The position numbers and the translations under genes were made by a program. Shown here in pieces: positions 37,254 to 48,257 of a DNA stretch of 64,000 nucleotides. A model generated the notes under the pieces. The model had not been told where the DNA came from. It made no database searches and saw only the letters and a program-made list of their open reading frames with translations. The stretch comes from Apostichopus japonicus (taxonomy: Eukaryota > Echinodermata > Holothuroidea > Aspidochirotida > Stichopodidae), in NCBI RefSeq assembly GCF_037975245.1, contig NC_092567.1, positions 12,126,376-12,190,375 of the forward strand, given 5' to 3'. The stretch's first letter is position 1; every line of letters starts with the position of its first letter.

Positions 37254-38089
37254 GTAAGTTAGCTAATAAAAAAATCTTTTCCATTTTTTCCTACACCAAA
37301 TTTAGGAACTGTTTACTATTTTATGATGGTTTTGATTTCTTTATTCTCAAGTCTATTGACAGTCATTGAAAACTATTATTTAAGCCACTTTATATCATAC
37401 AGAAGACGGATGGTTTTCCTAGCTAATGAATATGCAGTGGTGTATTGAGAATAATTGCAAATGATGTCATAGTATATTTAAACCAATCAGAATAATCTCT
37501 GCATGTGTCAAATTGCGCTAAAACTCTAATAAAACTGATGATGAATTGAGAATATTGAACACATACTTCAACATAAACACATGGAGTGTTCATGTTTGGA
37601 ATTTCAGATTCTTCCGTTACGAATAAATAGCTAGTCTTCCAAGACTTTAAATAAAAGTTAAATGCTTCGAATGATTGAATTGAACCTGGAACAGCAAGCC
37701 ATATATGTTGGAGGAAATTGTCTAATCTTTTAAGTTACCCCATTAACATTATGTAACATCAGTTATCATTAATACCAATACATGGTCGGTAACCGATAAT
37801 TTACAATGTGGTGATCGAAACAGTCATTTGGCAGTTCTTCTATCAAAATAAAACTGTATAATTGAACGTGTTGGATAGAAATAATATTAGAAAAGATAAG
37901 GACAACATGTAATGCCTTTAAATCCAACATAATATTTAGAATAGATATAACTACACTCTACACAAATTTTCAGACATCCTGGTCCTTCGTCAGGTGTAAA
38001 AAGAGTGATTGAAATCACGTTAGTCTATCGTAAGCCCCAGAGTGCTCAAAGTGCTTGAACCGGGAAAGCAAAGCCATATCCCTATTGAG
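37254..38089. other. probable intron sequence after the NLR exon
   Basis: Begins with the GTAAGT donor. AT-rich, with no second exon recognised. Nothing else seen before the 53-bp minisatellite. Confidence 0.5.
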
Positions 38090-38757
38090 ACCATAACATT
38101 AATGTAGTAACAACCATTTTATTTTTTTATTCATTTTATTGTCATCGAACCATACTAATGTAGTAACAACCCTTACAGGGAGTGTAGTGTATGATCATTG
38201 AACCATACTGTACAAATGTAGTAACAACCAGGGCTTGCAAGGAGTGTAGTGTATTGTCATCGAACCATACTAATGTAGTAACAACCCTTACAGGGGCTGT
38301 AGTGTATGATCATTGAACCATACTAATGTAGTAACAACCCTTACATGGAGTGTAGTGTATTGTCATCGAACCATACTAATGTAGTAACAACCCTTACAGG
38401 GAGTGTAGTGTATTGTCATCGAACCATACTAATGTAGTAACAACCCTTACAGGGAGTGTAGTGTATTGTCATTGAACCATACTAATGTAGTAACAACCCT
38501 TACATGGAGTGTAGTGTATTGTCATCGAACCATACTAATGTAGTAACAACCCTTACAGGGAGTGTAGTGTATTGTCATCGAACCATACTAATGTAGTAAC
38601 AACCCTTACAGGGAGTGTAGTGTATTGTCATCGAACCATACTAATGTAGTAACAACCCTTACAGGGAGTGTAGTATATGGTCATCTAACCATACTAATGT
38701 AGTAACAACCCTTACATGGAGTGTAGTGTATGGTCATTGTACCATACTAATGTAGTG
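38090..38757. repeat. 53-bp minisatellite, about 12 copies
   Basis: Each unit contains ACCATACTAATGTAGTAACA and GGAGTGTAGTGTATTGTCAT. The word GAACC recurs at 38262, 38315, 38368, 38421 and 38474, an exact 53-bp period. Units differ by a few substitutions (ACAGGG or ACATGG). The first unit and one near 38210 are irregular. It probably lies in an intron of the NLR gene, or just beyond the gene. Confidence 0.95.
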
Positions 38758-39159
38758 TATGTGTAGACTCAAGCCATGCAAGGTGTTATCACCGAGAGAG
38801 TTGCCTGGTGCAGGGAGATGTCACTGACAGCGAGAGGTTTATGTTATTAACACACTTTTACAAAAACGTATTCTTACAGTAGAATACCGGCAGCCAGTAC
38901 GCCTGCGTAAAGTCGCAATTTAAAAGAAGTTCGTGAAAGACGGTGCGCCGTTCTTAAACGAATACATAAGAACCGTTAATCAACAAGTAAGAGTTAGTTA
39001 TGTAAAGGAATAACTTCTCTCCTGTTAACGATTCCTACTGTTATCAAAGTTTGTCGATTTTTTACTTCTATTGCAATTAATTCTTCAGTGGCCAACACAT
39101 TTAGTGTAAATTAAAACCGACACCCTTCAATATGTGTATTTTTCTAAGAAAAGACACCA
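38758..39159. other. gene-free DNA
   Basis: Short unique-looking stretch between the 53-bp array and the U2-linked repeat. Nothing recognised. Confidence 0.5.
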
Positions 39160-39296
39160 AGAAAAGAACCTAGGCAAGAAAACTAAACTAGTACCGTACG
39201 ACTGATCCGCTCTCAACCATAGTCACCTTGCATAGAGACTGTGACTGTGTGATCTCCGTCGGGTGTGTATTGACCATTCCCCTCGAAAGGGATCAC
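39160..39296 (-). repeat. SINE-like repeat, copy 2, without the U2-like head
   Basis: Read on the minus strand this matches the body of the repeat at 6036-6165. Shared words are TTTCGARGGGAATGGT, ACACCCGACG, ATCAGTCGT and GGTTCTTTYCTT. Upstream of the junction, where copy 1 has U2 snRNA-like sequence, this copy has unrelated AT-rich sequence. The two copies therefore define a ~130-bp body and an optional head. Confidence 0.65.
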
Positions 39297-39819
39297 CTAA
39301 TTATTATACGTTTAATTTTAGTTTTAGTAAATGCTTCAGAGCAACTACATATACCGACTCTGTGTATTTGAGAAAATAGTGAACACTCTGACGTTAATTT
39401 TAACCCAAACAACAACAGTTTTTAACCAGTAAACACATGCTTTGATATCAAATGAAGTAACTCTACCAACTTTTAAATTAATTAGAAACATGATGCGCAT
39501 AATTCAACACAGAAATCACCAATCGAGAATATAACCCGCATAATTTTGTAGCACTTTTGTTATGAATATTATGTTGGTTAGTTGATACAGAACGGTGATA
39601 ACTTGTAATTGTGCATTCATGCAAAGGTGTCATAATACCCACTATTAAAGACAAATTATTCATTATTGGCATCATGCAGTTTATAATGCATTCAACTGTT
39701 ATTCTATATACAACCAATGGTGAATGTTAATTTACAATATAAAGGCACTGTTGTATGTCCATAACGTCTTATTTTCAAAATGTCACTATTAATTTACAGG
39801 GTCTGTTTTGTCGTCGAGA
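39297..39819. other. gene-free AT-rich DNA
   Basis: Nothing recognised. A 79-codon minus frame at 39478-39717 has no recognisable domain. Confidence 0.5.
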
Positions 39820-40489
39820 GAGCTCCTTGGTATAATAAGGCAGCTTTTACAGAGAGAGAGAGAGAGAGAGGTGGAGGTGGAGAGAGAGGTGGGTGGGGAG
39901 AGAGGTGGAGAGAGAGCTCCCTTGTATTATTTGAGAGCGGTCACAAACATAGCTCCTTAATATTAATAGGAGCTGTCACAAAGACGGTCACCTGGTATAA
40001 TTAGGGAGCTGTCTCAGAGAGGTCCTTCGTATAATTAGGCAGCTGCTACAGAAAGAATTCCCTGGTATTATTTGAGAGCTGTCACAAACAGAGCTCCCTA
40101 GAATTAATATGAGCTGTAAAAAAGACGGTTGCCTGATATAATTAGGAAGCTGTCACAGAGAGGTCCAGGGTATAATAGGCAGCTGGTGCATACAGTAATC
40201 CCTGGTATTTTTAGGGAGCTGTAACAAAAGAGCTCCCTAGAATTAATATGAGCTGTCTAAAAGTGGACTCCCTGGTATAATAAAGGAGCTGTTACAGAGA
40301 TAACTCCCTGGTATTATCAGGGAGCTGTCACAAACAAAGCTCCCTGATATTAATATTAGCTGTCACAAAAAAAGGATTCCCCTGGTATTACCAGGGAGCT
40401 GTCAGAATGGGTGCACCCTGGTATAATTAGGGAGCTGTCACGGAGAGAGGTCCTTGGTGTTACACTAAGCCCCCCCCCCCCCCCCCCCC
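39820..40489. repeat. palindromic ~36-bp minisatellite, array 1, with GA tract and C run
   Basis: About 17 units of 35-40 bp with consensus CTCCCTGGTATAATTAGGGA followed by GCTGTCACAGAGAGAG. Consecutive units place AGCTCCCT and AGGGAGCT nine bases apart, so every unit can fold as a hairpin. A GA dinucleotide tract lies at 39850-39912. A 22-base C run closes the array at 40468-40489. A related array with the same right flank is at 51765-52190. Confidence 0.9.
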
Positions 40490-41160
40490 GTCATGATCAA
40501 CGTTTTGTTTTCGCTGCGTAGAAGTATAGAAGACGCGAAGATAGCATTGTACTGGATCAAAGTATTAATAGATAACAATATCAGCTGATCAGTGATATGG
40601 TAAACTGTTAGTTTGTTATGTAAATATCGAGTGATGGTTTCTGGAAGCTAAATAAATACTATGAATTGTGTAACATAAGTGACTTTTAGTGCACGGTTAT
40701 TGATGTGATGTTTGACTTTTAAATCGATATTCTCATTTGTATCGGCGTTACAAGGGATATGAAAATAATTTAACCCATTCCCCTCTCCCACGAACATAAC
40801 ATATAGCTATGTATTGACTCAAATGTTCTTTACCACTGCAGGTACAAAAAAGAAATGCATATATTACACATACAGGTTGTATTTGCAGAGACCAAATCTT
40901 GGAATATCACTCATTTGTGCATATTCCTCAATCGTTTATCAGCTCTTAATTATAATTATGTAATGTTTTATTGCAGATCCTCAAAGTGCTTGTCTGGTTT
41001 CAACATTCTTGGTGTAATTGTTGTGGTTAATTGTGACATATTATGTTAAATTGATTTTTTTCCTGTAAAGGTGGAGGATGGTGAAAGATGTAACAACGGA
41101 TTGTTAGAAATAGCTGAATTATACCAGTATACCATTGTAATCACTACAGAGGTATTATCT
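40490..41160 (+). repeat. flank duplicated with the palindromic array, left copy
   Basis: Matches the right flank of the second array. 40560-40860 corresponds to 52220-52430 (shared GTTTGTTATGTAAATATCGA and TTTACCACTGCAGGTAC). 40895-41110 corresponds to about 57490-57700, after two transposons in the right copy. GGTACAAA at 40841-40848 is the empty counterpart of the GGTACACA target site at 52422. Confidence 0.75.
41071..41151 (+). CDS. possible short downstream exon of the NLR gene
   Basis: An 81-bp open segment lies between an acceptor (TTTTTTTCCTGTAAAG) and a GT donor at 41152. Its phase 0 start fits the phase 0 end of the exon at 37253. It would encode VEDGERCNNGLLEIAELYQY plus seven more residues; LLEIA echoes the LLEIASKNH at the end of the NACHT exon. 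No leucine-rich repeat pattern is present. The paralogous segment near 57670 is decayed. This is a weak candidate resting on splice signals and phase only. Confidence 0.2.
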
Positions 41161-41496
41161 AGGCAGAGTGGTAATGAAGGTTAGGTGCGGTTGCCGAAAG
41201 ACCCCTGGTTAAAAAAACTCTTCCTTTAATAAGATAAATGCAATAAATGTATAAAGAATGAGACATAACATTACCATTATATCTAAGATACAATGTGAAT
41301 GTACGTCATAATTAACACATGGGATTAAATGCATACAATAGCATAGAGACTTTACTTTATTAATATTATTATTATGATGAATTATAAATATATAAGTTAT
41401 GAAAATATACTCGATCTTTTATATTAAGTTTAAGGCGAAGCATTTAAACAAAAAAGGAAACTTTAATACCTTGATCTACAGAGTCAAATAAACGTT
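41161..41496. other. gene-free AT-rich DNA
   Basis: Nothing recognised apart from the left part of a block related to 50755-50930. It ends at the target duplication of the next element. Confidence 0.5.
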
Positions 41497-41851
41497 AAAG
41501 GGCGTAGGAACCAGGGGGAGGCTGGGGGCGCCAGCCCCCAGTGAAAAATATGGTGGGGCGGAAGTATCATTCCGCCCCCGCTCCCCCTGCTTCGCAAGTC
41601 AGAAAACCCCTTTTTCATTTCCAAATGAGAAAAAAACTCATTTGGAGCACCAAATTGCATCTAAGGCCAGGTGAATATTCAAAATTATTTACAAAATGGA
41701 GTGGGTGTTGAAGTGTGCTATATTGCACCAAATTGCATCTGAGGCCACCTGGAAATGCAAAAAAAAAATCCAAAGGGGAGGGGGACACCCCTCCCCCAGG
41801 CCGGGTATCAGTCTTCAGCCCCCCACTCAAAAATACCTTCCTACGCCACTG
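41497..41851. mobile_element. hAT-like MITE, GGCGTAGGAA termini, with empty site
   Basis: The left end AAAGGGCGTAGGAA and right end TTCCTACGCCACTG pair over GGCGTAGGAA. The target duplication TAAACGTT is perfect at 41489-41496 and 41852-41859. The paralogous sequence at 50755-50800 runs straight through (CCTTGATCTGCAGAGTAAAA, then GTTATTAATC) without the element. The 355-bp interior contains the G-run hairpin (GGGGAGGGGGACACCCCTCC) and two copies of a CACCAAATTGCATCT segment. Confidence 0.9.
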
Positions 41852-41859
41852 TAAACGTT

Positions 41860-42893
41860 GTTATTAACAATGAACAAATTAAGATTCAACCATGACATTA
41901 CCAGATATTAAGAAGACCAACAAAACAATAAAATCCATTTAGAAATCGAATGATGGCTTTTGAAAGAAGGTCCAATACACCCTAGAAATCCCTACCAGAC
42001 AGGGGAGGAGAAGGTGATATTTCATTCAGAATTTACAACCGTTCTAGCTATTGTAGTGCGCATGCACGCTACATGTATTGAGAAAACTAGCCCGCTCCAT
42101 CATCCGCATGGCTAGCTTGTGAATGCCGGCTGAACATACACTCTTCATGGCAATCTCAAACTCACAGGTTGGCCACGCAGGAAAAAATCCAGACCCAGAT
42201 TAGCAAAGAACTGTTGCGGCAAACAGTTAATTCTGCACTGGCACACGTAAAGAACAAAGATCCCCCTGAGTAGAAAATTTCTTCAAAACAATACGTAAAA
42301 TTCTCTACTTTGGTTCGAAATTGTCGAATTGAACAAGATAGGTAACAGTTGAACGTATTTGATTTAAAAAACATCTTGCAAACAAAGTCGCCAGCAACAA
42401 ATGTTAATCGTATTTTTCCGCAGCGACTCGGGATCGGTGTTATTTGCACAAACAGCTGACCCGTAATGGTATGGTATTATATAATACACACTACACAGTC
42501 ACAGTTTCCACAGCTAGCTGCTCTGTACGCAGGCCTATATGGCATACATCACATGTCTTGAATTATGAATCAGGGCCAGGAAAACGACCAAGGATTTTTT
42601 AATACACCGGAGGGTGTTACATTTGCTCAATAATAGACTAGTTCTACATTGTATTCGTTAGATTAATCATGCATCAGGCCTTCGGTGTAAATCACCGTAT
42701 GTTCGTAAAATTTCGCTAACTAGGCGAGGATCATAGAATTTGAAGTAGGGAGAATGACGTCATGCGATATATACCGAAGCCACTCATCGTACTAGTGGCG
42801 CTTTGCTTGTACGAGAAGACAATAACGGAGCGTAATACAAACACTAAGTCTTTGACATAACTAAAGTGATAAAGTTGACATTAATCACTCGAA
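41860..42893. other. gene-free DNA
   Basis: The first ~140 bp match 50800-50930 (shared AAATCGAATGAT and CAATACACCCTAGAAATCCC-like words). The rest is unique-looking. The minus frame 42162-42449 (95 codons) has no recognisable domain. Confidence 0.5.
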
Positions 42894-42947
42894 ATGGTGA
42901 TATCGTGTGCCGCATTTGGATGCCAAAAATGTGGCAGTAGTCTGTAG
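42894..42947 (+). pseudogene. THAP-like N-terminal fragment (possible first exon or transposase relic)
   Basis: From an ATG at 42894 the frame reads MVISCAAFGCQKCGSSL and then stops. MVxSCAAxGCxN is the characteristic start of THAP zinc-finger domains, which carry the first two zinc cysteines (here C5 and C10). THAP domains occur in P-element transposases and in derived host DNA-binding proteins. The rest of the domain (the later Cys/His pair and the AVPTIF box) was not found downstream, so this is a bare first exon with a donor I cannot place, or a relic. The match is short but specific. Confidence 0.4.
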
Positions 42948-44265
42948 TTCCTAGGTAATTCTTAGGAAGCGATAGTAGAAGCAATTACATAGGTATCTTA
43001 TTACTGTAGTAGCGTCGTCTGCTCAGCAGCTGTATTAATATTCACTGGACCCTGGATATAGTTAGCCTAGGCCCTAGACCGGCTACGGATGCGACTAAAG
43101 CCTAATGACAAAAATGTTAACACCTCATTTTACTTAAAGCTGTATCCGTAACGATAGATCAACATGCCAGAATAACATGAGATGACGGTTATGATGTCCT
43201 GGGCTTATCACTTACAATGTAATACTAGGAAAATAGGTAACTATACCCACTTAGCAACATTAAACTGGAAACTACATGCACAGGCTAATATGGAAGTATT
43301 ACACTAAGGCTATAGGTGTGTGTTGTAACGAGGTGGGGAGGACGGAAGCATGATGCTTTTTCACGGCATTTTTCAGGGACAACTATGACACTATTTGAGT
43401 GGATCACTAAAATAATACAAGCAGGATCAAATGTTTGCCATATGCCTCTCAGATACCGGAAATGACACTTTCCATACAATGAAAGTTGCACAAACACTCC
43501 ACTTACTCGAGTCATTTCATGAATTTGAGGAGAGGAAAAAATGTTTTCAAAGTTGGTTCTTACGTCAGGAGTATTTATAGTACTTAACACTCTGGTCGCA
43601 ATAACATGTCTCTGTTTTGCAAAGTACACCTATAGTCTTTCGAAAAACGGTTAAAATCAAATTCAGTCTTACAAATGATCTGGCATTTTGGCGTACACTG
43701 CAAAGCGCCTTCATTATATTTCAAGGCTTCACTGCTTAAACAAGCGGCGATAAACTGTGTCAGCATTCTTCCTAATTCAATTTCTATGACGAGGATACAG
43801 TAACGTTACCATGTTGTTCAAGATGACCAATCAGTGTCCAGGCCAGGTATTCTCTGTCAGGTCCGGAACATGCGTGAGTCGTTCTTTGACAACCGTTAAT
43901 GAGCTTGGTTGTCCGGATAATATGTGATGGTGTACACCTAACTTCTTATCTATATGTCAGGCGATTGCTAGTTAGAGTACTGTTAAGAAATATATCCAAC
44001 CTTTGGTCTACGTTAAAGGACCAAACGCCGAACTCATATATTCGTGACCGAAATAACGTCAAAAAGGTTGCGGTAATAAAGACCCCCCGATTGAATATCA
44101 ACAACTAACTAAATTTCACCTTCACCGCGCACTTCAATGACACGTATTTGTCCACAGTTGTTCTATAGTTATTTGGAATTTGATCACATATGCAGACTGG
44201 ATGTAACATTTACTTTCCATACACGACATCCGTGTATGTGGCTTTTGCTGATTTTGTGTATCAAG
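42948..44265. other. gene-free DNA
   Basis: Two overlapping minus-strand frames (43285-43629 and 43584-43766) were examined for a THAP or transposase body. No family motif was recognised. No repeat boundaries seen. Confidence 0.45.
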
Positions 44266-44530
44266 GGTGACCGGACAACTCTCCCTGGACAATTACCCCC
44301 CGGAGAATTACCTCTCTGGACAAGTACCCCCGGACAATTCCCACCCAGATAATTACCTCCCGGACAATTCCAATCCCAGAAAACTCCCCCTCCCCCCGGA
44401 CAAATCCTTTCCACTATGCCTTCAACAGTCGACTCTCCACTGGACAATTACCCTCGGATAATTACCCTCCGGGACAATTCCCTCCAGGGCAATTTCCCCC
44501 GGACAGTTGGCACACAGATAATTGTCAATC
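44266..44530 (+). repeat. degenerate GGACAATTMCC tandem array (plus orientation)
   Basis: Roughly 16-20-bp units built on CCCGGACAATTCCC, CCCAGATAATTACC and similar, about 14 in all. The same motif occurs as its reverse complement (TTGTCCGGGG) at 47680-47832, so the two arrays point in opposite directions about 3.2 kb apart. Confidence 0.8.
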
Positions 44531-45185
44531 GGGAGAACCCAATTGGGACGATTTTATAACGCTACTTACCAATAAAAACTGTGCGTGTGTACGATAGTGT
44601 TTTAAGTAGCACAACCAACAGGCCCAACTCACCTGAGAAAAAGATAATCGCGAGGTTACTGATACGAACAATGTGTATCTTTGTGCGGATATATTGATTT
44701 ATTTCCGTTTTCTGTGTGTTAACCAAGGCTGCCCTGTAGAGAGTGAATTTTGCTTCATTATTCCACATACAGGTGTGAGATATGGGTTTACTTTGGTCTA
44801 CTTACATATATATCTGAATTACCACTTTCGTCCTGTCACGCTACCAATGTAATAATTTTGCAATGTAGTAAAACATACGAACACCGTTGGATTGAAAAGC
44901 TTAAATAGCAATACGACTGTATTTAGGGAGACAAAGTACCAAAACACTTTTTTGTTTCGCGTGCATTGTGTATACTATAGCTACTATGAAAATATTTTGG
45001 GCGTCAAGTTAGTAAATTTGTGGAAAATAGATTTGGCTCGCTTCGCGCGCACTAGCCGCATTGTTGCTGTGAGAATTATTTACTCTTTCCACATGCATGT
45101 TAGCTGGATTACCTTAACATTTTCTGCCCACTTCGCAGTCATGCATGTGTGTGTCTGTCTTTGTTTTAGTGACGCCAGCTTGTAA
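44531..45185. other. gene-free DNA
   Basis: A 97-codon plus frame at 44892-45185 has no recognisable domain. Nothing else seen. Confidence 0.45.
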
Positions 45186-45900
45186 TCACGATAACTGATG
45201 CAAGATCCGATCGGTCTCATATACTTGGTGGGTATGTTACCAATAGTGAGTAGATGATCCCTATCGTTTTTGGGGGCCAATCTCATTAATATTCATAAGT
45301 AGACGGACTCCTTATCTCGGCAACCGAATGGCCGATTTTGTTCATACTTGTTTAGTGGCATTGGTGGGAGGTGCCGAGGGGCGGAGCCAAATGTAATTTC
45401 GTTGAAAGATGCTCGTAATCACTCTTAGTCAATGACGCAAGGTTTGATCATTCCCATACTTGGGTGGTGGATTACCCAGAGTGAGTAAGTATTCCCTATT
45501 GTTTGTGGTTCCAATGTCATTAATATTCCTGAGTGGGCGGGGCTACGAACAATTTCTTTAAATGCTAATATCTCGGCAACCGTCTTTCCGATTTTGTTCA
45601 AACTTCTTTGGTGGCATTGGTGGGAGATGGGGAACATGTGTAGGTTATAAACCTACTTCATCTCATCAATATTCACGAGGGGCGTGGCTAAATGTGATTT
45701 CGCTGAAAATTGCTCAGAACCACTTTTTGATTCCTTGCCAGAGGCAAAAGGAAGATGTGCAGGCATGCGTGTGTGTGTGTGTGTATGTCTATATGACGCC
45801 TATTGTAACCACTCTAAGTGGATGACGCAAGTTCAGATTGTTATAATACTTCGGCGGTGGATTACCCATAGTAAACAGATGATTCTTATTGTTTTTGGTT
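45186..45900 (+). repeat. degenerate long-unit repeat with ATCTCGGCAACCG motifs
   Basis: Three partly overlapping units start near 45186, 45418 and 45809, each with ACGCAAG-like, GGTGGATTACCCA-like and TGTTTTTGG-like words. Two contain ATCTCGGCAACCG and GATTTTGTTCAWACTT. GGGGCGGAGCC and GGGGCGTGGCTAAATG recur. A GT tract lies at 45768-45786. Unit length varies from about 230 to 390 bp. Confidence 0.65.
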
Positions 45901-46390
45901 AAAGTTAAATGTCACCTTAGGTCAACAGAGGTAGGTCAAACAATTATATCTGGCTTCAAATCCAAAGGCAATGAATCACGAAGCTCTAGACTCTTGTTAT
46001 GCATTATAGCCAGCTACACTACATTCCCGGCCCGTAGCATTCATGTTGTGTTACGGTCAGAAATTTCCAGAGAGGGAGTTGGGTCCAACATGTGATGAAA
46101 TGTAGTGAGATATGTTAATAAGGAAGTGTGCTTACATGCAAACTGGTGCAATATTTTGCCATTTTTTTGTAGTAAAGTGTCTTCATTATTTAGCCAACAT
46201 TTTCAAGCACCCCCCCCCCCCCATCTCTGCACACGCCCTGATGATGCATTCAACAGTAGCATACTTCAGTAAGTCAGGGGCGTGAAAAATACTGATGGTG
46301 TTTGTTTATTCAATAGTATCATGTAGACTATTATACTGTTTATCATCTTTGTGATATCTGTTTTACAAGCTATTTGAAAGGATTGCCTAG
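45901..46390. other. gene-free DNA with one C run
   Basis: A C run lies at about 46210-46222. CACGCCCTG (46224) and CAGGGGCGTG (46276) face each other 50 bp apart and may be transposon termini, but I could not complete either element. Confidence 0.4.
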
Positions 46391-46398
46391 CAAAGAAC

Positions 46399-46541
46399 CA
46401 GTGGCATAGTTAGGGGACGCAATGGTGTAGGGGCGCCCAAATGTGGTTTGGGCCCGTATACACTGAACTAAAACTGTTGACATGGGGCGAAGTTTCCCCT
46501 CCCCCCCCCCCCGATCGACATTAATGCCCAATACGCTACTA
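46399..46541. mobile_element. 143-bp hAT-like MITE, CAGTGGCATAG termini
   Basis: The left end is CAGTGGCATAG and the right end TACGCTACTA, a partial inverted repeat. A perfect 8-bp target duplication, CAAAGAAC, sits at 46391-46398 and 46542-46549. It contains a C run and no coding frame. Confidence 0.75.
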
Positions 46542-46549
46542 CAAAGAAC

Positions 46550-46819
46550 TGAAGTCTACTATTACTTCGCGTTCTCAAAGTAAATCACTGAAGCTGCATA
46601 AAGAACTACCATACTACAGTATATTAAAGCTGCAATGACAGAAAAGATAATCGCGCGTAGCGCGACATTTTTTCAAATCTGGATTTAACCATTGACCACA
46701 CTAACTATAATATCATATCGTCTCTGCTTAAAACAGCCTGATTTCGTTCAATCCACCTCATTTTTTAGTTTTGATGACGTCACATTGAGTCATATCTAGG
46801 TTTTGACGTTATAGGTACA
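46550..46819. other. short gene-free spacer
   Basis: Contains AATCGCGCGTAGCGCGACAT near 46650, a CG-rich palindromic word that also appears inside element G2 (about 52566). It is probably a fragment of a dispersed element. Confidence 0.4.
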
Positions 46820-47373
46820 AACCTGTCAACCTGTTTGACTCCAAAATAGGGAGAATAACATTTTTTTCAGGGCCAAAAAACAGGGAGAACAAGGGGAAAA
46901 TAGGGAGGTTGGTAATTTTCAATTGAAATGATATAAATACTCCTAAATAAGTATAATCTACTTATGCAATACAGTGAGAGAATCATCCAATCAGTGTTTC
47001 TTGTTGTAGTTTACAGCAGCTCGCTTCGCTTTCTACAGGGTTTCTATAATAGGCTTCCATTTGAAACAGGGACAGTGGACTCTGGGTACTGTGACTGTGA
47101 CTTAATGGCTAGTATGCTAGATAGAGTCCCATCAAGCTTGAGACTTGACCGACTGTCTGTCTTGTTCTTGCGAACTACACTGAATATAGCCTTTCCTGTT
47201 CAGAGTTACTGTGGGGAATTACTAAGCATAGGACTAATTGTTGGCTATTTTCAGAAATATCGCAAGTGTAGAACTTAAAAAAACCGGGAGAATAGAATAT
47301 GAAACCGGGAGGCCGGGAGATTCGGGTAAAAACCGGGAGTCTCCCGGTAAAACCGGGAGAGTTGACAGGTATG
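46820..47373. mobile_element. DNA transposon with ACCTGTCAAC termini and CCGGGAG repeats
   Basis: ACCTGTCAAC at 46821 pairs with GTTGACAGGT ending at 47370. Candidate target duplications TAGGTACA (46812-46819) and TAGGTACG (47374-47381) agree at 7 of 8 bases. Both subterminal regions carry GGGAG words, and the right one holds AACCGGGAGTCTCCCGGTAA, a hairpin. A 104-codon frame inside (46964-47278) shows no transposase motif. The length is 554 bp. Confidence 0.75.
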
Positions 47374-47381
47374 TAGGTACG

Positions 47382-47679
47382 TCAAAGTGTATTTTCAATA
47401 AGCTAGTTTGATTGTCTGTGGTCATGTTTCTATCTTCCTGTAAGATATGTTGAGGGTATAAAACCAATCGTTAATGAGCTGTTACAGAGCCTCAAAATAA
47501 TCGTTTGCGTCCATTTTGAATTCATGTTAATTGGATATAATATTCAGTGGGGACACGACAACAATATGAAAAAAAGGAAATCTCCTGTTGCAGTTAGTTC
47601 TAGGTTCACTTCCATTTTTAATGAACTAAAAGCCTAAACCCTGCCTACATCGGCTGCCCATCAAACGTCGAATTTCCAA
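47382..47679. other. gene-free DNA
   Basis: Nothing recognised. Confidence 0.45.
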
Positions 47680-47832
47680 GGAGGGGATTGTCCTGGTGAA
47701 TTTGTCCGGGGGGGGGGGGGGTTGTCCGGGGGAAGTTGTCATAGTTGGGAATTGTTCGGAGTGGGAATTCTCCGAGGGGGGGGGGTAATCGTCAGGGGAA
47801 TTCGTCCAGGGGGGAGTTGTCCGGGAACCGTA
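47680..47832 (-). repeat. GGACAATT array in opposite orientation
   Basis: Units such as TTGTCCGGGGG, TTGTTCGGAG and ATCGTCAGGGG, with G runs up to 14. They are reverse complements of the units at 44266-44530. Confidence 0.75.
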
Positions 47833-48257
47833 TCAAGTATTATCATATGCCGTTTATATAACCAGAATGAAACATGTAAGGTACTGTTAGCGTCAGAATA
47901 TTATTTCGTTATCTGTTTTAGAAAAGGCCAATTATTAGGGACAATATATTTTTTATCTTGATTGCCCTTTACAGGTACCCTAAAAAGTTCATCGGGACGC
48001 ATCTAAAATATGTCCCTCTTTTCGAAGAAAAACTTGAATCTTCGTTATCCGTCTTTTTAAAGCCAGATGATGTAATACGTAATGGAACTGAAACATCTTA
48101 TCTTCAATCTTTAAAAGATATCTAGTCATATATCGTAATAATGATAATATCAACTAAACATGAAACAATTATACGATACCACGGGGCAAACTTCTTATGA
48201 TCTTTACATTTAAAATAAAATAAATCTGTTAGCAAACTGCTTATCCACTAGCGAGCC
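47833..48257. other. gene-free AT-rich DNA
   Basis: Nothing recognised. Confidence 0.5.

Noticed and set aside
38090-38757. 53-bp periodic array as a CRISPR candidate
   Set aside because: The full unit is repeated without variable spacers; it is an ordinary minisatellite.
39820-40489. CRISPR-like appearance of hairpin repeats
   Set aside because: There are no constant repeats with unique spacers: the whole ~36-bp unit is repeated. The context is an animal genome and no cas genes are present.
43285-43766. Overlapping minus frames (114 and 60 codons) as a transposase linked to the THAP start
   Set aside because: They lie on the opposite strand to the THAP fragment and contain no catalytic or zinc-binding pattern.
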